The notes under the pieces: model-generated | What the model was told of the DNA's origin: nothing | The model's input: the letters and a program-made list of their open reading frames with translations, nothing else | Database searches by the model: none | Part shown: positions 1 to 7,624 of the stretch, in pieces | Numbering within the stretch: the first letter of the stretch is position 1 | How the letters are laid out: every line of letters starts with the position of its first letter | DNA from: Muribaculaceae bacterium | GTDB lineage: Bacteria > Bacteroidota > Bacteroidia > Bacteroidales > Muribaculaceae | DNA length: 37,850 nt | Reading direction: 5' to 3' | Assembly: GCA_022509125.1 (NCBI GenBank) | Contig: JAFLTU010000023.1 | Coordinates: 1-37,850 of the forward strand | Translations under genes and position numbers: made by a program

Positions 1-73
1 ACTGAATACGGATGTCATTCCGATTTTCTTTCCTAATAATCCTGGCATTTCTTGTGTTTTTAATTACGTTATT

Positions 74-101
74 CGTTTATCGTTTCTCGTTTATCGTTTT
101 A
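74..101. repeat. Heptad array, CGTTTAT family
   Basis: Four 7-bp units in register: CGTTTAT, CGTTTCT, CGTTTAT, CGTTTTA. The array lies just past the stop codon of the four-helix-bundle gene. The rest of 1-116 shows no gene; the short open frame across it is low-complexity. The same unit recurs at 6530-6582, and in inverse orientation at 510-537. Confidence 0.85.
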
Positions 102-116
102 AGTTGCTTACCGCTT

Positions 117-488
117 TTAGAACATCATTTTTCTTTCCAAAGAACTTATGAGCTTGTTCAACATCATATCTATTCCTATCAACTCCTCCTCAATAGGAGT
201 GATGATGTCATAGGTTGTATATCCTAATTCTACAGCCACATAAAGTTGAGATTGAACTTCGGCTGACGAACCTTTCGAGATATTTAGATGATTTATAAAA
301 GCTCTATTCGATCCTCTTGCCTGACCCTCCGCTATATTGGATGATATCGAAACGCAACATCTTCGCAATTGTTCGCTCAAGGCGTTCTTTTCATAATGAG
401 GAAACCCGGCAATTATTGAATATATTGGCTTCACTATTTTAACCGATTTCCTCCAAACTTCTAATTCAGTGAAACCTTGCTTTTTCAT
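117..488 (-). CDS. Four-helix bundle protein (S23 / 23S rRNA intervening-sequence type)
   Basis: Predicted small all-helical protein of 123 residues, the usual size of the S23/four-helix-bundle family (about 115-130). The family signature is clear: FTELEVWRKSV near the start, FPHYEKNALSEQLRR in the second helix, SISSNIAEGQARGS after it, and a conserved LGY near residue 88. Family members were first found inside intervening sequences of 23S rRNA genes; they form homopentamers and have no settled function. I chose ATG at 488; an in-frame GTG at 497 is possible, with AAGGAT 4 nt upstream. The gene follows rpsJ on the same strand, where rplC is expected in Bacteroidales, and CGTTTNN heptad arrays flank it on both sides. 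It therefore looks inserted into the ribosomal operon. The product class is fairly sure; the role is unknown. Confidence 0.85.
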   Translation of the reverse strand: MKKQGFTELEVWRKSVKIVKPIYSIIAGFPHYEKNALSEQLRRCCVSISSNIAEGQARGSNRAFINHLNISKGSSAEVQSQLYVAVELGYTTYDIITPIEEELIGIDMMLNKLISSLERKMMF

Positions 489-509
489 AGAAACCACTAT
501 TATCCTTCG

Positions 510-537
510 AAAAACGAATTACTAAAAACGGAAAACG
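510..537. repeat. Heptad array between rpsJ and the four-helix-bundle gene
   Basis: Units AAAAACG, AATTACT, AAAAACG, GAAAACG. On the minus strand this reads CGTTTTC CGTTTTT AGTAATT CGTTTTT, so it is the CGTTTNN family in inverse orientation to the array at 74-101. It ends 4 nt before the rpsJ stop codon. Confidence 0.7.
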
Positions 538-540
538 TTT

Positions 541-846
541 TTATACCTTTATCGATACATCTACGCCGCTGGGGAGCTCGAGCTTCATCAGGGCATCCAC
601 TGTCTTGGCTGTCGAGCTGTAGATGTCGATGAGGCGTTGATAGCTGCTTAACTGGAACTGCTCGCGGCTCTTCTTATTTACGAAGGTGGATCGGTTGACT
701 GTGAAGATCCTCTTATGGGTGGGCAAAGGTATCGGACCGCTTACTACTGCGCCGGTTGACTTCACCGTCTTCACAATCTTCTCCGCAGACTTATCGACCA
801 GGTTGTGGTCGTAACTCTTGAGTTTGATTCTGATTTTCTGGTTCAT
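541..846 (-). CDS. rpsJ: 30S ribosomal protein S10
   Basis: S10 of the small ribosomal subunit, 101 residues, the normal length in Bacteroidales. It lies in the head of the 30S subunit; the E. coli homologue (NusE) also joins NusB in antitermination complexes. Diagnostic segments are [20 protein letters not shown] at the N-terminus, [14 protein letters not shown] in the middle, and the SGVDVSIKV end. It follows fusA with a 113-nt gap that is mostly a heptad array, which is long for genes of one operon. The next gene on the strand is not rplC within this window. ATG at 846 is the only sensible start. Assignment is secure. Confidence 0.98.
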   Translation of the reverse strand: MNQKIRIKLKSYDHNLVDKSAEKIVKTVKSTGAVVSGPIPLPTHKRIFTVNRSTFVNKKSREQFQLSSYQRLIDIYSSTAKTVDALMKLELPSGVDVSIKV

Positions 847-885
847 ATATTTTGTTTCTTAATTTTTTCCCTTTTTCGCCCTCAT

Positions 886-962
886 GCACTTAGCACTCGG
901 CTCTTGGCACTTGGCACTTGGCACTTGGCTCTCGGCACTTAGCACTCGGCCCTCGGCACTTA
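886..962. repeat. Eleven-unit heptad array, GCACTTR family, overlapping the fusA stop codon
   Basis: Eleven consecutive 7-bp units without a break in register, all of the form GCNCTYR: GCACTTA, GCACTCG, GCTCTTG, three GCACTTG, GCTCTCG, GCACTTA, GCACTCG, GCCCTCG, GCACTTA. The last unit contains the fusA stop codon (TAA on the minus strand, 960-962). The same family occurs at 6723-6750 and 7563-7597. Confidence 0.95.
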
Positions 963-3083
963 CTTCAACAAGTCAACTCGGCCTTGCACTTCCGTGAGCA
1001 CATTCTTGGCGATTGAATTGCTAACCTCGGCATAATGGCTGAAAGACATAGTGCTTGTGGCCCTTCCGGAGGTGATCGTACGCAATGCCGTCACATATCC
1101 GAACATTTCTGCAAGCGGGGCCTTGGCCTTGACGATTCTCGCACCGCTGCGACTCGTCTCCATGCCTTCCACCTGGCCTCTTCTCTTGTTCAAGTCGCCG
1201 ATCACGTCGCCCATGCTCTCTTCTGGAGTCACCACCTCTATCTTCATGATAGGCTCCATGAGCACCGGTCCAGCCTTCTCGCTGCCCTTCTTGAAGGCTT
1301 GGATGGCCGCAAGTTCAAACGACAACTGGTCAGAGTCAACAGGATGGTAACTTCCGTCGAGGAGGGTTACCTTGAGTTTCTCTACGGGATAGCCGGCCAA
1401 CACGCCATTCTTCATGGCTGTCTGGAAGCCCTTCTGCACGCTCGGGATATATTCCTTGGGCACGTTGCCACCCTTAACTTCGTCGACAAACTGAAGATTG
1501 CCTTCAAAACCCTCATCTACAGGCTCGATCCTGACGATGATGTCGGCAAACTTACCGCGTCCACCAGTCTGCTTCTTGAAGACTTCGCGAAGTTCCACCG
1601 GTTTGGTGATCGCCTCTTTATAGGTCACCTGCGGGCGTCCCTGGTTACATTCCACCTTGAATTCCCTCTTCAAGCGGTCGATGATGATGTCCAGGTGAAG
1701 CTCGCCCATACCGCTGATGACGGTCTGGCCTGTCTCCTCGTTGGTCTCCACCCTGAAGGTCGGGTCTTCCTCAGCAAGCTTCTGCAAGCCCACTCCAAGT
1801 TTGTCGAGGTCTTTCTGGGTCTTCGGCTCCACGGCGATACCGATCACCGGGTCGGGGAATTCCATGCTCTCGAGCACGATCGGATGGTTTTCATCGCAAA
1901 GGGTGTCGCCCGTGCGGATATCCTTGAAACCTACTCCGGCACCGATGTCTCCGCAACCGATCACCTCCTTGGGGTTCTGTTTGTTGGAATGCATCTGGAA
2001 GAGACGGCTCACTCTCTCCTTCTTGCCGCTGCGAGTGTTGAGCACGTAGCTGCCGCTGTTCATCTCGCCTGAATACACGCGGAAGAAGCAAAGGCGTCCC
2101 ACGTATGGGTCGGTCGCGATCTTGAAGGCCAGGGCACACATCGGAGCCTCCGGACTCGGTTCGCGGGTCTCGATCTGGTCGGGGTCGTCTACAGCATGAC
2201 CCTCCACGATGCCTGCATCTTCCGGACTCGGAAGATATGCGCACACGGCGTCGAGAAGGGTCTGAACTCCCTTATTCTTGAAGGAACTTCCGCAGATCAT
2301 CGGGTTGACAGCCATCGAGAGCGTGGCTTTACGGATTGCGGCCTTGATTTCCTCTTCTTTGATGGTGGTGGGGTCGTCGAAATATTTCTCCATGAGGGTC
2401 TCGTCATGTTCGGCGAGGGTCTCGAGCATTTTGTCGCGCCATTCCTCGGCCTCCTCGCGGAGGTTGGCCGGAATCTCGGCGATCTCATATTCGGCTCCCA
2501 TGGTCTCATCATGCCAGAAGATAGCCTTCATGGTCACGAGGTCGATGACGCCTTTGAATGTCTCCTCGGCCCCGATGGGGATCTGGATTGGCAGCGGAGT
2601 TGCTCCGAGCACCTCTTTCACCTGCCTTACCACCTCGAAGAAATTAGCTCCCGAACGGTCCATCTTGTTGACGTAACCGATTCTGGGCACATTATATTTG
2701 TCGGCCTGACGCCACACGGTCTCGCTCTGGGGTTCAACGCCGCCCACGGCGCAGAATGCGGCGACAGCACCGTCGAGCACACGCAGTGAACGCTCCACCT
2801 CTACGGTGAAGTCAACGTGTCCCGGAGTGTCTATCAAGTTGATTTTATATTTGTTCCCGTTGTAGTTCCAGAAGGTGGTGGTGGCTGCCGAAGTGATGGT
2901 GATACCCCTCTCCTGCTCCTGTTCCATCCAGTCCATCGTGGCTGCTCCGTCGTGCACCTCTCCGATCTTGTGGGTCAAGCCCGTATAGAAGAGGATGCGC
3001 TCGGAAGTCGTGGTTTTCCCGGCATCGATGTGGGCCATGATGCCGATATTGCGGGTCAAATTAAGATCTTCGTGTTTTGCCAT
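960..3083 (-). CDS. fusA: Elongation factor G
   Basis: Translational GTPase that drives translocation on the ribosome and, with RRF, ribosome recycling. It is 707 residues long, normal for EF-G. Nucleotide-binding motifs are intact: [10 protein letters not shown] near residue 17, [10 protein letters not shown] in switch I, DTPGH near 90, and NKMD near 145. Domain II ([11 protein letters not shown]) and the domain III-V region ([39 protein letters not shown]) are complete. ATG at 3083 is chosen because it gives the usual MAKH start; the frame is open five codons further but only to a TTG. The gene lies 15 nt after rpsG. By its str-operon place and intact GTPase motifs this is the housekeeping EF-G and not the GTPase-independent EF-G2 described in Bacteroides. 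The stop codon sits inside a heptad array. Confidence 0.98.
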   Translation of the reverse strand: MAKHEDLNLTRNIGIMAHIDAGKTTTSERILFYTGLTHKIGEVHDGAATMDWMEQEQERGITITSAATTTFWNYNGNKYKINLIDTPGHVDFTVEVERSLRVLDGAVAAFCAVGGVEPQSETVWRQADKYNVPRIGYVNKMDRSGANFFEVVRQVKEVLGATPLPIQIPIGAEETFKGVIDLVTMKAIFWHDETMGAEYEIAEIPANLREEAEEWRDKMLETLAEHDETLMEKYFDDPTTIKEEEIKAAIRKATLSMAVNPMICGSSFKNKGVQTLLDAVCAYLPSPEDAGIVEGHAVDDPDQIETREPSPEAPMCALAFKIATDPYVGRLCFFRVYSGEMNSGSYVLNTRSGKKERVSRLFQMHSNKQNPKEVIGCGDIGAGVGFKDIRTGDTLCDENHPIVLESMEFPDPVIGIAVEPKTQKDLDKLGVGLQKLAEEDPTFRVETNEETGQTVISGMGELHLDIIIDRLKREFKVECNQGRPQVTYKEAITKPVELREVFKKQTGGRGKFADIIVRIEPVDEGFEGNLQFVDEVKGGNVPKEYIPSVQKGFQTAMKNGVLAGYPVEKLKVTLLDGSYHPVDSDQLSFELAAIQAFKKGSEKAGPVLMEPIMKIEVVTPEESMGDVIGDLNKRRGQVEGMETSRSGARIVKAKAPLAEMFGYVTALRTITSGRATSTMSFSHYAEVSNSIAKNVLTEVQGRVDLLK

Positions 3084-3098
3084 TGTCTGTTCTATCAA

Positions 3099-3575
3099 TT
3101 AAAATCTGAAATGTGCGAAAGCGCGGTTCGCCTCGGCCATTCTGTGCATGTCTTCTTTTCTCTTGAAGGCACCACCCTGGTCGTTGAATGCGTCCACGAT
3201 TTCAGCCGCCAGCTTGTCGGCCATAGTCTTGCCGCCGCGCTTGCGTGCATATTGTATGAGATTTTTCATTGATATGGATTCTTTTCGGTCGGGCCGGATC
3301 TCTGTCGGCACCTGGAAGGTGGCGCCACCCACACGGCGGCTCTTCACCTCCACTTGAGGAGTGATGTTCTCGAGCGCTTTTTTCCAGATATCGAGCGCGC
3401 TCCTCTCCTCGTTGGGCATTTTAGCCTTCACCACGTCGAGTGCGGTGTAGAATATTGTATACGCTGTGCTCTTCTTGCCGTCATACATCAGATGGTTGAC
3501 AAATTTGGTCACTCTGACGTCGTGGAACACAGGATCGGGCAGTATTACCCTTTTCTTTGGCTTTGCTTTTCTCAT
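3099..3575 (-). CDS. rpsG: 30S ribosomal protein S7
   Basis: S7, 158 residues, the primary 16S rRNA-binding protein that starts assembly of the 30S head, near the E-site tRNA. Typical segments are the N-terminal [16 protein letters not shown], the [17 protein letters not shown] helix, [16 protein letters not shown] in the rRNA-binding beta-arm, and the C-terminal [15 protein letters not shown]. It lies between rpsL and fusA as in the classical str operon. The spacing to rpsL is unusually long (295 nt) while that to fusA is 15 nt. In E. coli S7 is the translational repressor of the str operon; whether this holds here cannot be seen. Confidence 0.98.
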   Translation of the reverse strand: MRKAKPKKRVILPDPVFHDVRVTKFVNHLMYDGKKSTAYTIFYTALDVVKAKMPNEERSALDIWKKALENITPQVEVKSRRVGGATFQVPTEIRPDRKESISMKNLIQYARKRGGKTMADKLAAEIVDAFNDQGGAFKRKEDMHRMAEANRAFAHFRF

Positions 3576-3711
3576 TTCTTTTTAATTTTTTGGCTGTGAT
3601 CTCTGTCTCTTCAACCGTCTCCATTCTTATGGCTCTCTCGCCCGGAATCCGGTTTACTCAACCACATCCTCCCTTCTCAGGGACTGTTTTGTTTTTTTAG
3701 TTGCCGGTTGG

Positions 3712-3868
3712 CAGTTTTCAGTTGTGGAATTTTCAGTTTACAGTTCCCAGTTTTATAGTTCCCAGTTACCAGTTTACAGATCCTAGTTTTCTGTCGTCAG
3801 TTTCAACTATTCACTATTCCCTGTTCTCTATTAACTATTCTCTATTCACTATTCACTGTTCTCTGTTC
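3712..3868. repeat. Two heptad arrays (CAGTTNN, then ACTATTC) in the rpsL-rpsG spacer
   Basis: The 295-nt spacer between rpsG and rpsL holds two arrays. From 3712 to about 3790 there are imperfect CAGTTTT/CAGTTNN units (two in register at 3712-3725, others with slips). From 3806 to 3868 there are nine unbroken units: ACTATTC, ACTATTC, CCTGTTC, TCTATTA, ACTATTC, TCTATTC, ACTATTC, ACTGTTC, TCTGTTC. The second array ends 2 nt from the rpsL stop codon. The remainder (3576-3711) shows no gene or clear terminator. Confidence 0.9.
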
Positions 3869-3870
3869 CC

Positions 3871-4254
3871 TTACTTCTTCGCAGCTTTCGGTCGTTTGGC
3901 TCCGTATTTCGAGCGTCTCTGGGTTCTGCCCTGCACGCCTGCGGTGTCTAATGTACCCCTTACGATATGGTATCTCACACCCGGGAGGTCTTTTACCCTG
4001 CCGCCGCGCACCATCACGATGGAGTGCTCTTGGAGGTTGTGGCCCTCGCCCGGTATGTAGGAGTTAACCTCCTTGCCGTTGGTCAGTCTCACACGCGCCA
4101 CCTTTCTCATGGCCGAGTTAGGTTTCTTAGGAGTGGTGGTGTAGACACGCACACACACGCCTCTGCGCTGCGGACACGAATCCAGGGCCGGACTCTTGCT
4201 CTTGTCCTCAAGAGCTACGCGACCCTTCCTTACTAATTGTTGAATCGTTGGCAT
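3871..4254 (-). CDS. rpsL: 30S ribosomal protein S12
   Basis: S12, 127 residues, located at the decoding centre of the 30S subunit. The family core is complete: [39 protein letters not shown], and [20 protein letters not shown]. Lys43 and Lys88, where substitutions give streptomycin resistance in other bacteria, are both wild type, so no ribosomal resistance is predicted. It is the first gene of the minus-strand str operon and has a strong promoter about 190 nt upstream. ATG at 4254 gives the usual [12 protein letters not shown] start. Assignment is secure. Confidence 0.98.
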   Translation of the reverse strand: MPTIQQLVRKGRVALEDKSKSPALDSCPQRRGVCVRVYTTTPKKPNSAMRKVARVRLTNGKEVNSYIPGEGHNLQEHSIVMVRGGRVKDLPGVRYHIVRGTLDTAGVQGRTQRRSKYGAKRPKAAKK

Positions 4255-4450
4255 TCTTTGTCCTTTTGTTTATTGGTTAATTTTTTATTCTTTTTTCACT
4301 TTTTTCATGGCGCTTACCCCATTTCAAACCCTCTAAGCCCTCCTTTCAGGCTTCGAATGCTCCGGGGATTACACGCCTAAAATAGCCACCAAACAACTAT
4401 CACTCAGCCGTTTAGCGCCATCAATGGCTCAAATCGCCACTTTTCTGTTG

Positions 4451-4482
4451 CAAATTTACTTAAAATTAATCTCTTATGCAAA
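4451..4482 (-). promoter_or_regulatory. Promoter of the str operon (Bacteroidetes type)
   Basis: On the minus strand TTTG (4479-4482) is followed after exactly 20 nt by TAAATTTG (4451-4458). This matches the Bacteroidetes sigma-ABfr consensus TTTG, 19-21 nt, TAnnTTTG. Transcription would start about 5 nt further on, giving rpsL a leader of about 190 nt. Confidence 0.8.
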
Positions 4483-4645
4483 TCCCATTCCCTCTTATTT
4501 TTCCATTGTTTCTATCCCGTCACTCACCCTCAAATCGGATTTTGACCCGGATCACCACTCGGAAAAATCTCACTTCACTTTTCTATACCTGCTCCGTTAA
4601 TTCTTTTTAACAGCTCTCCTTAATAAATCTTTAATTTTTTTGCTA

Positions 4646-4653
4646 TATATTTG
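4646..4653 (+). promoter_or_regulatory. Possible -7 box for the GlmU-like gene
   Basis: TATATTTG fits TAnnTTTG and lies 73 nt before the GTG start. No good TTTG is present 19-21 nt upstream, so this is only a weak candidate. Confidence 0.35.
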
Positions 4654-4726
4654 CACAAGTTTTCAACTTATGAGCAATTGACCTCCGCTCCTTACGCATA
4701 TCAAACTGACTAACCGGACTATTGAC

Positions 4727-5986
4727 GTGAAAATATATCTGTTTGACTCTCTTGAGGCTCATGAAAACCTCCTCCCTCTAAGTTTCACTCGTCCCCTCGC
4801 CGACTTCCGGTGCGGTATCCTTACCCTGCGGGAAAAATGGGAGCGTTATATCCCGGGCGACTACCAATATCTGCCGGTGGAATATCTCCAAGGAAAATTC
4901 GGACCCGATTCCCTACCGGATGAGGAGGCACTTTTCATTGCCGGCAATCTCTTGCCTCGCACTGACATTGTCTCAGCTATAAATGAGTTGGCACCGGGCA
5001 ACGGTATCTCTTGGCCATCACCTTACCCGGAAAGAAAAACCGATAATGACAAAAAGGAAAAGGGAGAGATTTCTCCCGATCTAATCGCTTTCCGCGGTAC
5101 TATCTCCGACCTGCTCGAAGGAAAGGCCAAAGTTTCTCAGTCTTCAATCCAACCTTCACGCATCTCTTTCTCCTTCGATGTCTTTCTAAAAAACGGCGAG
5201 GAAATCATACGCGATTTCCAGCTTATCACCAAGGGACGCCGTTCGAAACCCCTTCCTCCTTGCGTGCGTAAAATCTCCTCGCCGGGTCTTAAGGGACGCA
5301 AGCGTCTGATTTTCATCGAGGAGGGTGCGCAGGTGGAATGTTCGTCAATAAATCTTTCCAAGGGCCCGGTCTATATCGGACGCGATGCGGTCTTGATGGA
5401 GGGATCGAATATCCGTGGTCCCTTCGCTCTCTGTGAAAGTGCCGAGGTGAAGATGGGGGCCAAGATTTATGAGGGCACCACCGTCGGCCCGCATTGCAAG
5501 GTGGGAGGAGAACTCTCCAACGCTGTAATTTTCGGCTATAGCAACAAGGCCCACGACGGGTTCCTCGGAAATGCTGTTGTGGGTGAATGGTGCAACATCG
5601 GAGCCGGCACAAACGCCTCCAATCTCAAAAACGACTATTCGTTGATTCGGGTGTGGAACTATGCTCTCCATTCTTTTATGCGCACCGATCTTCAGTTTTG
5701 CGGTCTGATAATGGGCGACCATTCCAAAATCGGCGTCAACTGCATGATCAACACTGCCACTGTAATCGGCGTCGGAGTCAATATACATGGTGCCGGGTTC
5801 CCTCGCAACTTCGTTCCCTGTTTCTGCGAGGGAAGTCCTGTTACGGGTTTCTCCCATGTCCCCCTCAAGAAATTCCTCGATACGGCCAGTCGTGTGATGT
5901 CGCGTCGCGACCTATCCCCCTCTCCGGAATACATCTCTCTCCTCTCTCATATCTACGACGTCCAGTCTCCTCAAAAGGAAAACTGA
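4727..5986 (+). CDS. Alternative GlmU-type sugar nucleotidyltransferase / acetyltransferase
   Basis: Protein of 419 residues resembling the Bacteroidetes alternative GlmU family (TIGR03991 type), proposed to supply UDP-GlcNAc for peptidoglycan and LPS. The N-terminal half (about 1-190) has the family start IYLFDSLEAHENLLPLSFTR followed by RPLADFRCGILTLREKWER, in place of the classical GxGTRM loop. From about residue 200 to 400 hexapeptide-like repeats predict a left-handed beta-helix acyltransferase (VYIGRDAVLMEGSNIRGPF, GAKIYEGTTVGPHCKVGGE, GDHSKIGVNCMINTATVIG). The frame opens with GTG at 4727, which gives the expected N-terminus; there is no ATG nearby. It is transcribed away from rpsL and converges on tpx with a shared terminator. 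The family call is good; the exact substrate is inferred. Confidence 0.85.
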   Translation: MKIYLFDSLEAHENLLPLSFTRPLADFRCGILTLREKWERYIPGDYQYLPVEYLQGKFGPDSLPDEEALFIAGNLLPRTDIVSAINELAPGNGISWPSPYPERKTDNDKKEKGEISPDLIAFRGTISDLLEGKAKVSQSSIQPSRISFSFDVFLKNGEEIIRDFQLITKGRRSKPLPPCVRKISSPGLKGRKRLIFIEEGAQVECSSINLSKGPVYIGRDAVLMEGSNIRGPFALCESAEVKMGAKIYEGTTVGPHCKVGGELSNAVIFGYSNKAHDGFLGNAVVGEWCNIGAGTNASNLKNDYSLIRVWNYALHSFMRTDLQFCGLIMGDHSKIGVNCMINTATVIGVGVNIHGAGFPRNFVPCFCEGSPVTGFSHVPLKKFLDTASRVMSRRDLSPSPEYISLLSHIYDVQSPQKEN

Positions 5987-5993
5987 AAAATTA

Positions 5994-6019
5994 AAAAAAG
6001 CCTCCGAAGAGGCTTTTTT
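5994..6019. terminator. Bidirectional intrinsic terminator between convergent genes
   Basis: The hairpin AAAAAAGCCTC-CGAA-GAGGCTTTTTT is flanked by A-run and T-run, so it works as a Rho-independent terminator in both directions. It serves the GlmU-like gene (stop 5984-5986) and tpx (stop 6019-6021), and overlaps the first base of the tpx stop codon. Confidence 0.92.
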
Positions 6020-6522
6020 CATTTCTTAAGAAGTTTCTCTACAAATTCATAATCGGGTTCGTTCGTGATCTGTTCGCAAAGGCTGGTGCCGATCACCTTG
6101 CCATTCTCATCGATCACGATAACACCTCTTGCCAGAAGACCTCTCATAGGGCCGTCGGCAAGCTCTATACCATAGGTCTTACCGAAGTCACTCCGGAAGG
6201 CGCTACCGGTTCTTACGTTTTCGATATCGTTGGCTGCGCAGAAATTGGCGAAGGCGAAGGGTAGATCTTCCGATACACATATCACAGCCGTGTTGTCAAG
6301 ACTTGCCACATCCTTGTTAAACCTCCTCACAGAGGCAGCGCAAACAGGGGTATCAACACTCGGGAAGATGTTGAGAACTACTCTCTTGCCCTTGTATTCT
6401 TCAAGATTGAAATCCTTGAGGTCTTTGTCAACCAACACGAAATAAGGGGCCTCGTCTTCCACTTTGGGAAGTTCGCCCACAAGATGCATCGGCATCCCGT
6501 TTAAAAATACTGTTGTTTCCAT
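6019..6522 (-). CDS. tpx: Thiol peroxidase (2-Cys peroxiredoxin, Tpx type)
   Basis: Reduces hydrogen peroxide and alkyl hydroperoxides with electrons from thioredoxin; probably periplasmic or cytoplasmic, as no signal peptide is seen. It has 167 residues. The catalytic motif FPSVDTPVCAASVRRFN places the peroxidatic cysteine at position 61. Cys82 (AVICVSEDLPFA) and the resolving Cys95 (FANFCAAND) fall at the same numbers as in E. coli Tpx. ATG at 6522 gives the usual METTVFLNG start. It is a single gene, converging on the GlmU-like gene, with a repeat-rich upstream region (6523-6765). A TAGTTTTG on the minus strand (6665-6672) could be a -7 box but has no partner box. Assignment is secure. Confidence 0.96.
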   Translation of the reverse strand: METTVFLNGMPMHLVGELPKVEDEAPYFVLVDKDLKDFNLEEYKGKRVVLNIFPSVDTPVCAASVRRFNKDVASLDNTAVICVSEDLPFAFANFCAANDIENVRTGSAFRSDFGKTYGIELADGPMRGLLARGVIVIDENGKVIGTSLCEQITNEPDYEFVEKLLKK

Positions 6523-6529
6523 AATTAAG

Positions 6530-6750
6530 CGTTTTTCGTTTTTTAAGCGTTGTTCGTTTATCGTTTTTCGTTTATCGTTTTTTCAATAGTTTTTCTTGTC
6601 TAAAACTATTCTAATAAAGCGTGGTTCGTTTTTTGTTTATCGTTTTTTCAATAGTTTTCTTGTCCAAAACTATTAAAAAACTGTGTACTATGCACTATGC
6701 TCTATGCACTCCTCTATGCTCGGCACTCAGCACTCAGCACTCAGCACTAT
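6530..6750. repeat. Composite heptad arrays between tpx and the cytidylate-kinase-like gene
   Basis: The 243-nt spacer 6523-6765 is almost wholly repetitive. It holds CGTTTTT x2 (6530-6543); CGTTGTT, CGTTTAT, CGTTTTT, CGTTTAT, CGTTTTT (6548-6582); a 39-40-bp segment present twice (6571-6610 and 6636-6674); TGCACTA, TGCTCTA, TGCACTC (6691-6711); and GCACTCA x3 plus GCACTAT (6723-6750). Each copy of the 39-40-bp segment contains inverted arms AATAGTTTT and AAAACTATT. No gene is present. Confidence 0.9.
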
Positions 6751-6765
6751 ACATTTCTTCAACAC

Positions 6766-7398
6766 TCAACCCCCTGATTTTGTTCGACCTTTTGCCACTC
6801 CGATAATGATGTCGGCAACTTCCTCCGCCTTCATCTCCGAAGTGTCGAGACTCAGATGGTAGTTGCTGGCAACGCCCCATCTCTTCTCGCCACAAAAATA
6901 GTTATAAAATGATTCTCTCCTCCGGTCATGTTTTAATGCCAGATCCCTGGCTTCGTTTCTGTTCTTGGCCTCTCCCCTCTCAAGGATCCGGTCTACTCGC
7001 CTCTCGATGGGGGAATGGAGAAAGACACTCAGCAAACCCGGATGGTCGCGCAGCACCACATCTGCGGCCCGTCCCACGATCACGCATCCCCCCTTCCCTA
7101 CCAGATCGCGGATCACACGACTCTGCACACTGTGCATCATCTCGCCGGAGAGAGGAACGGTGTGGAAATTGTCAGGAATTCCGTAGAGGCCCTGAAGCAG
7201 TTGCTTAAGCAACGAAGGACGCCGCTCGTCATGTTCCACCACCACCTCCTCTCGAAGACCCTCCGACCTGGCGGCAGCCTTAAGCAATTCCGTGTCGTAA
7301 TAGGCCACGCCCAACCGGTCGGCCAAAATCCTGCCAACGCTCCGTCCCCCGCTGCCAAACTCCCTCCCGATCACTATTACCGTTTCTTCCTTTTTCAT
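6766..7398 (-). CDS. Cytidylate kinase-like family protein
   Basis: Protein of 210 residues of the cytidylate-kinase-like P-loop family (Pfam Cytidylate_kin2 type), distinct from the true Cmk. The N-terminus ETVIVIGREFGSGGRSVGRI contains the modified P-loop (residues about 11-22), followed by LADRLGVAYYDTELL, as in nucleoside monophosphate kinases. Further features are GKGGCVIVGRAADVVL (residues about 98-113) and an Arg-rich segment ERRVDRILERGEAKNRNEA. It is cytoplasmic with no signal peptide. The substrate is not known; phosphorylation of CMP or another small nucleotide is an inference. ATG at 7398 is followed by MKKEE. TATTTTTG on the minus strand (7404-7411) matches a -7 box only 5 nt upstream, so if used the mRNA would be nearly leaderless. 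Confidence 0.85.
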   Translation of the reverse strand: MKKEETVIVIGREFGSGGRSVGRILADRLGVAYYDTELLKAAARSEGLREEVVVEHDERRPSLLKQLLQGLYGIPDNFHTVPLSGEMMHSVQSRVIRDLVGKGGCVIVGRAADVVLRDHPGLLSVFLHSPIERRVDRILERGEAKNRNEARDLALKHDRRRESFYNYFCGEKRWGVASNYHLSLDTSEMKAEEVADIIIGVAKGRTKSGG

Positions 7399-7440
7399 AA
7401 TCGCAAAAATAATTTTAAAAGTTCAAAGTGCCAAGTGAGT

Positions 7441-7537
7441 GCATAGAGCATAGTGCACGGAGCATAGCTTTGAATAGTGGCAAACGGTCAAGAGAGGGCA
7501 TAGAGCATAGTGCACGGAGCATAGCTTTGAATAATGG
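7441..7537. repeat. 40-bp direct repeat, two copies
   Basis: Positions 7441-7480 and 7498-7537 are identical except for one base (TGAATAGTGG versus TGAATAATGG); the period is 57 bp. Each copy is built from GCATAGAGCATAGTGCACGG-type units related to the TGCACTA heptads at 6691-6711 read on the other strand. Confidence 0.92.
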
Positions 7538-7562
7538 AGAACGGTGGGAAGTGCCGGAAAGG

Positions 7563-7597
7563 GCACTTGGCACTCGGCACTTAGCACTCTGCACTTC
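7563..7597. repeat. Five-unit heptad array, GCACTTR family
   Basis: GCACTTG, GCACTCG, GCACTTA, GCACTCT, GCACTTC, contiguous and in register. It is the same family as 886-962 in the str operon, about 6.6 kb away. Confidence 0.93.
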
Positions 7598-7608
7598 CCA
7601 AAGTTTTC

Positions 7609-7624
7609 ATGCAAAAATTTGCAT
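7609..7624. promoter_or_regulatory. Palindrome overlapping the -33 box of the pilus promoter
   Basis: ATGCAAA-AA-TTTGCAT, perfect 7-bp arms with a 2-bp centre. The right arm contains the TTTG (7618-7621) of the promoter, so a dimeric regulator bound here would cover the -33 box. Operator function is inferred. Confidence 0.45.

Larger units (their letters stand above)
4255..4726. other. Divergent intergenic region between rpsL and the GlmU-like gene
   Basis: This 472-nt gene-free region contains the rpsL promoter (4451-4482, minus strand), a leader of roughly 190 nt between that promoter and the rpsL start, and a possible -7 box for the rightward gene at 4646-4653. I find no open reading frame or tRNA. 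The leader has several short GC-rich segments that could fold (for example AGCCGTTTAGCGCCATCAAT around 4407-4426), but I could not assign a known ribosomal-protein leader motif. Confidence 0.6.

Noticed and set aside
12-227. Open frame of 71 codons at the left end
   Set aside because: It is made of the CGTTTAT heptads and antisense of the four-helix-bundle gene; residues are a Phe/Leu/Val-rich low-complexity string.
1035-2072. Open frame of 345 codons on the plus strand within fusA
   Set aside because: It is antisense to a fully conserved EF-G gene, and its length reflects GC-rich codon use on the other strand. The same holds for plus-strand frames at 2196-2789 and 2817-3272.
5345-5857. Open frame of 170 codons antisense to the GlmU-like gene
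   Set aside because: It mirrors the hexapeptide-repeat coding sequence; the sense frame has family motifs throughout.
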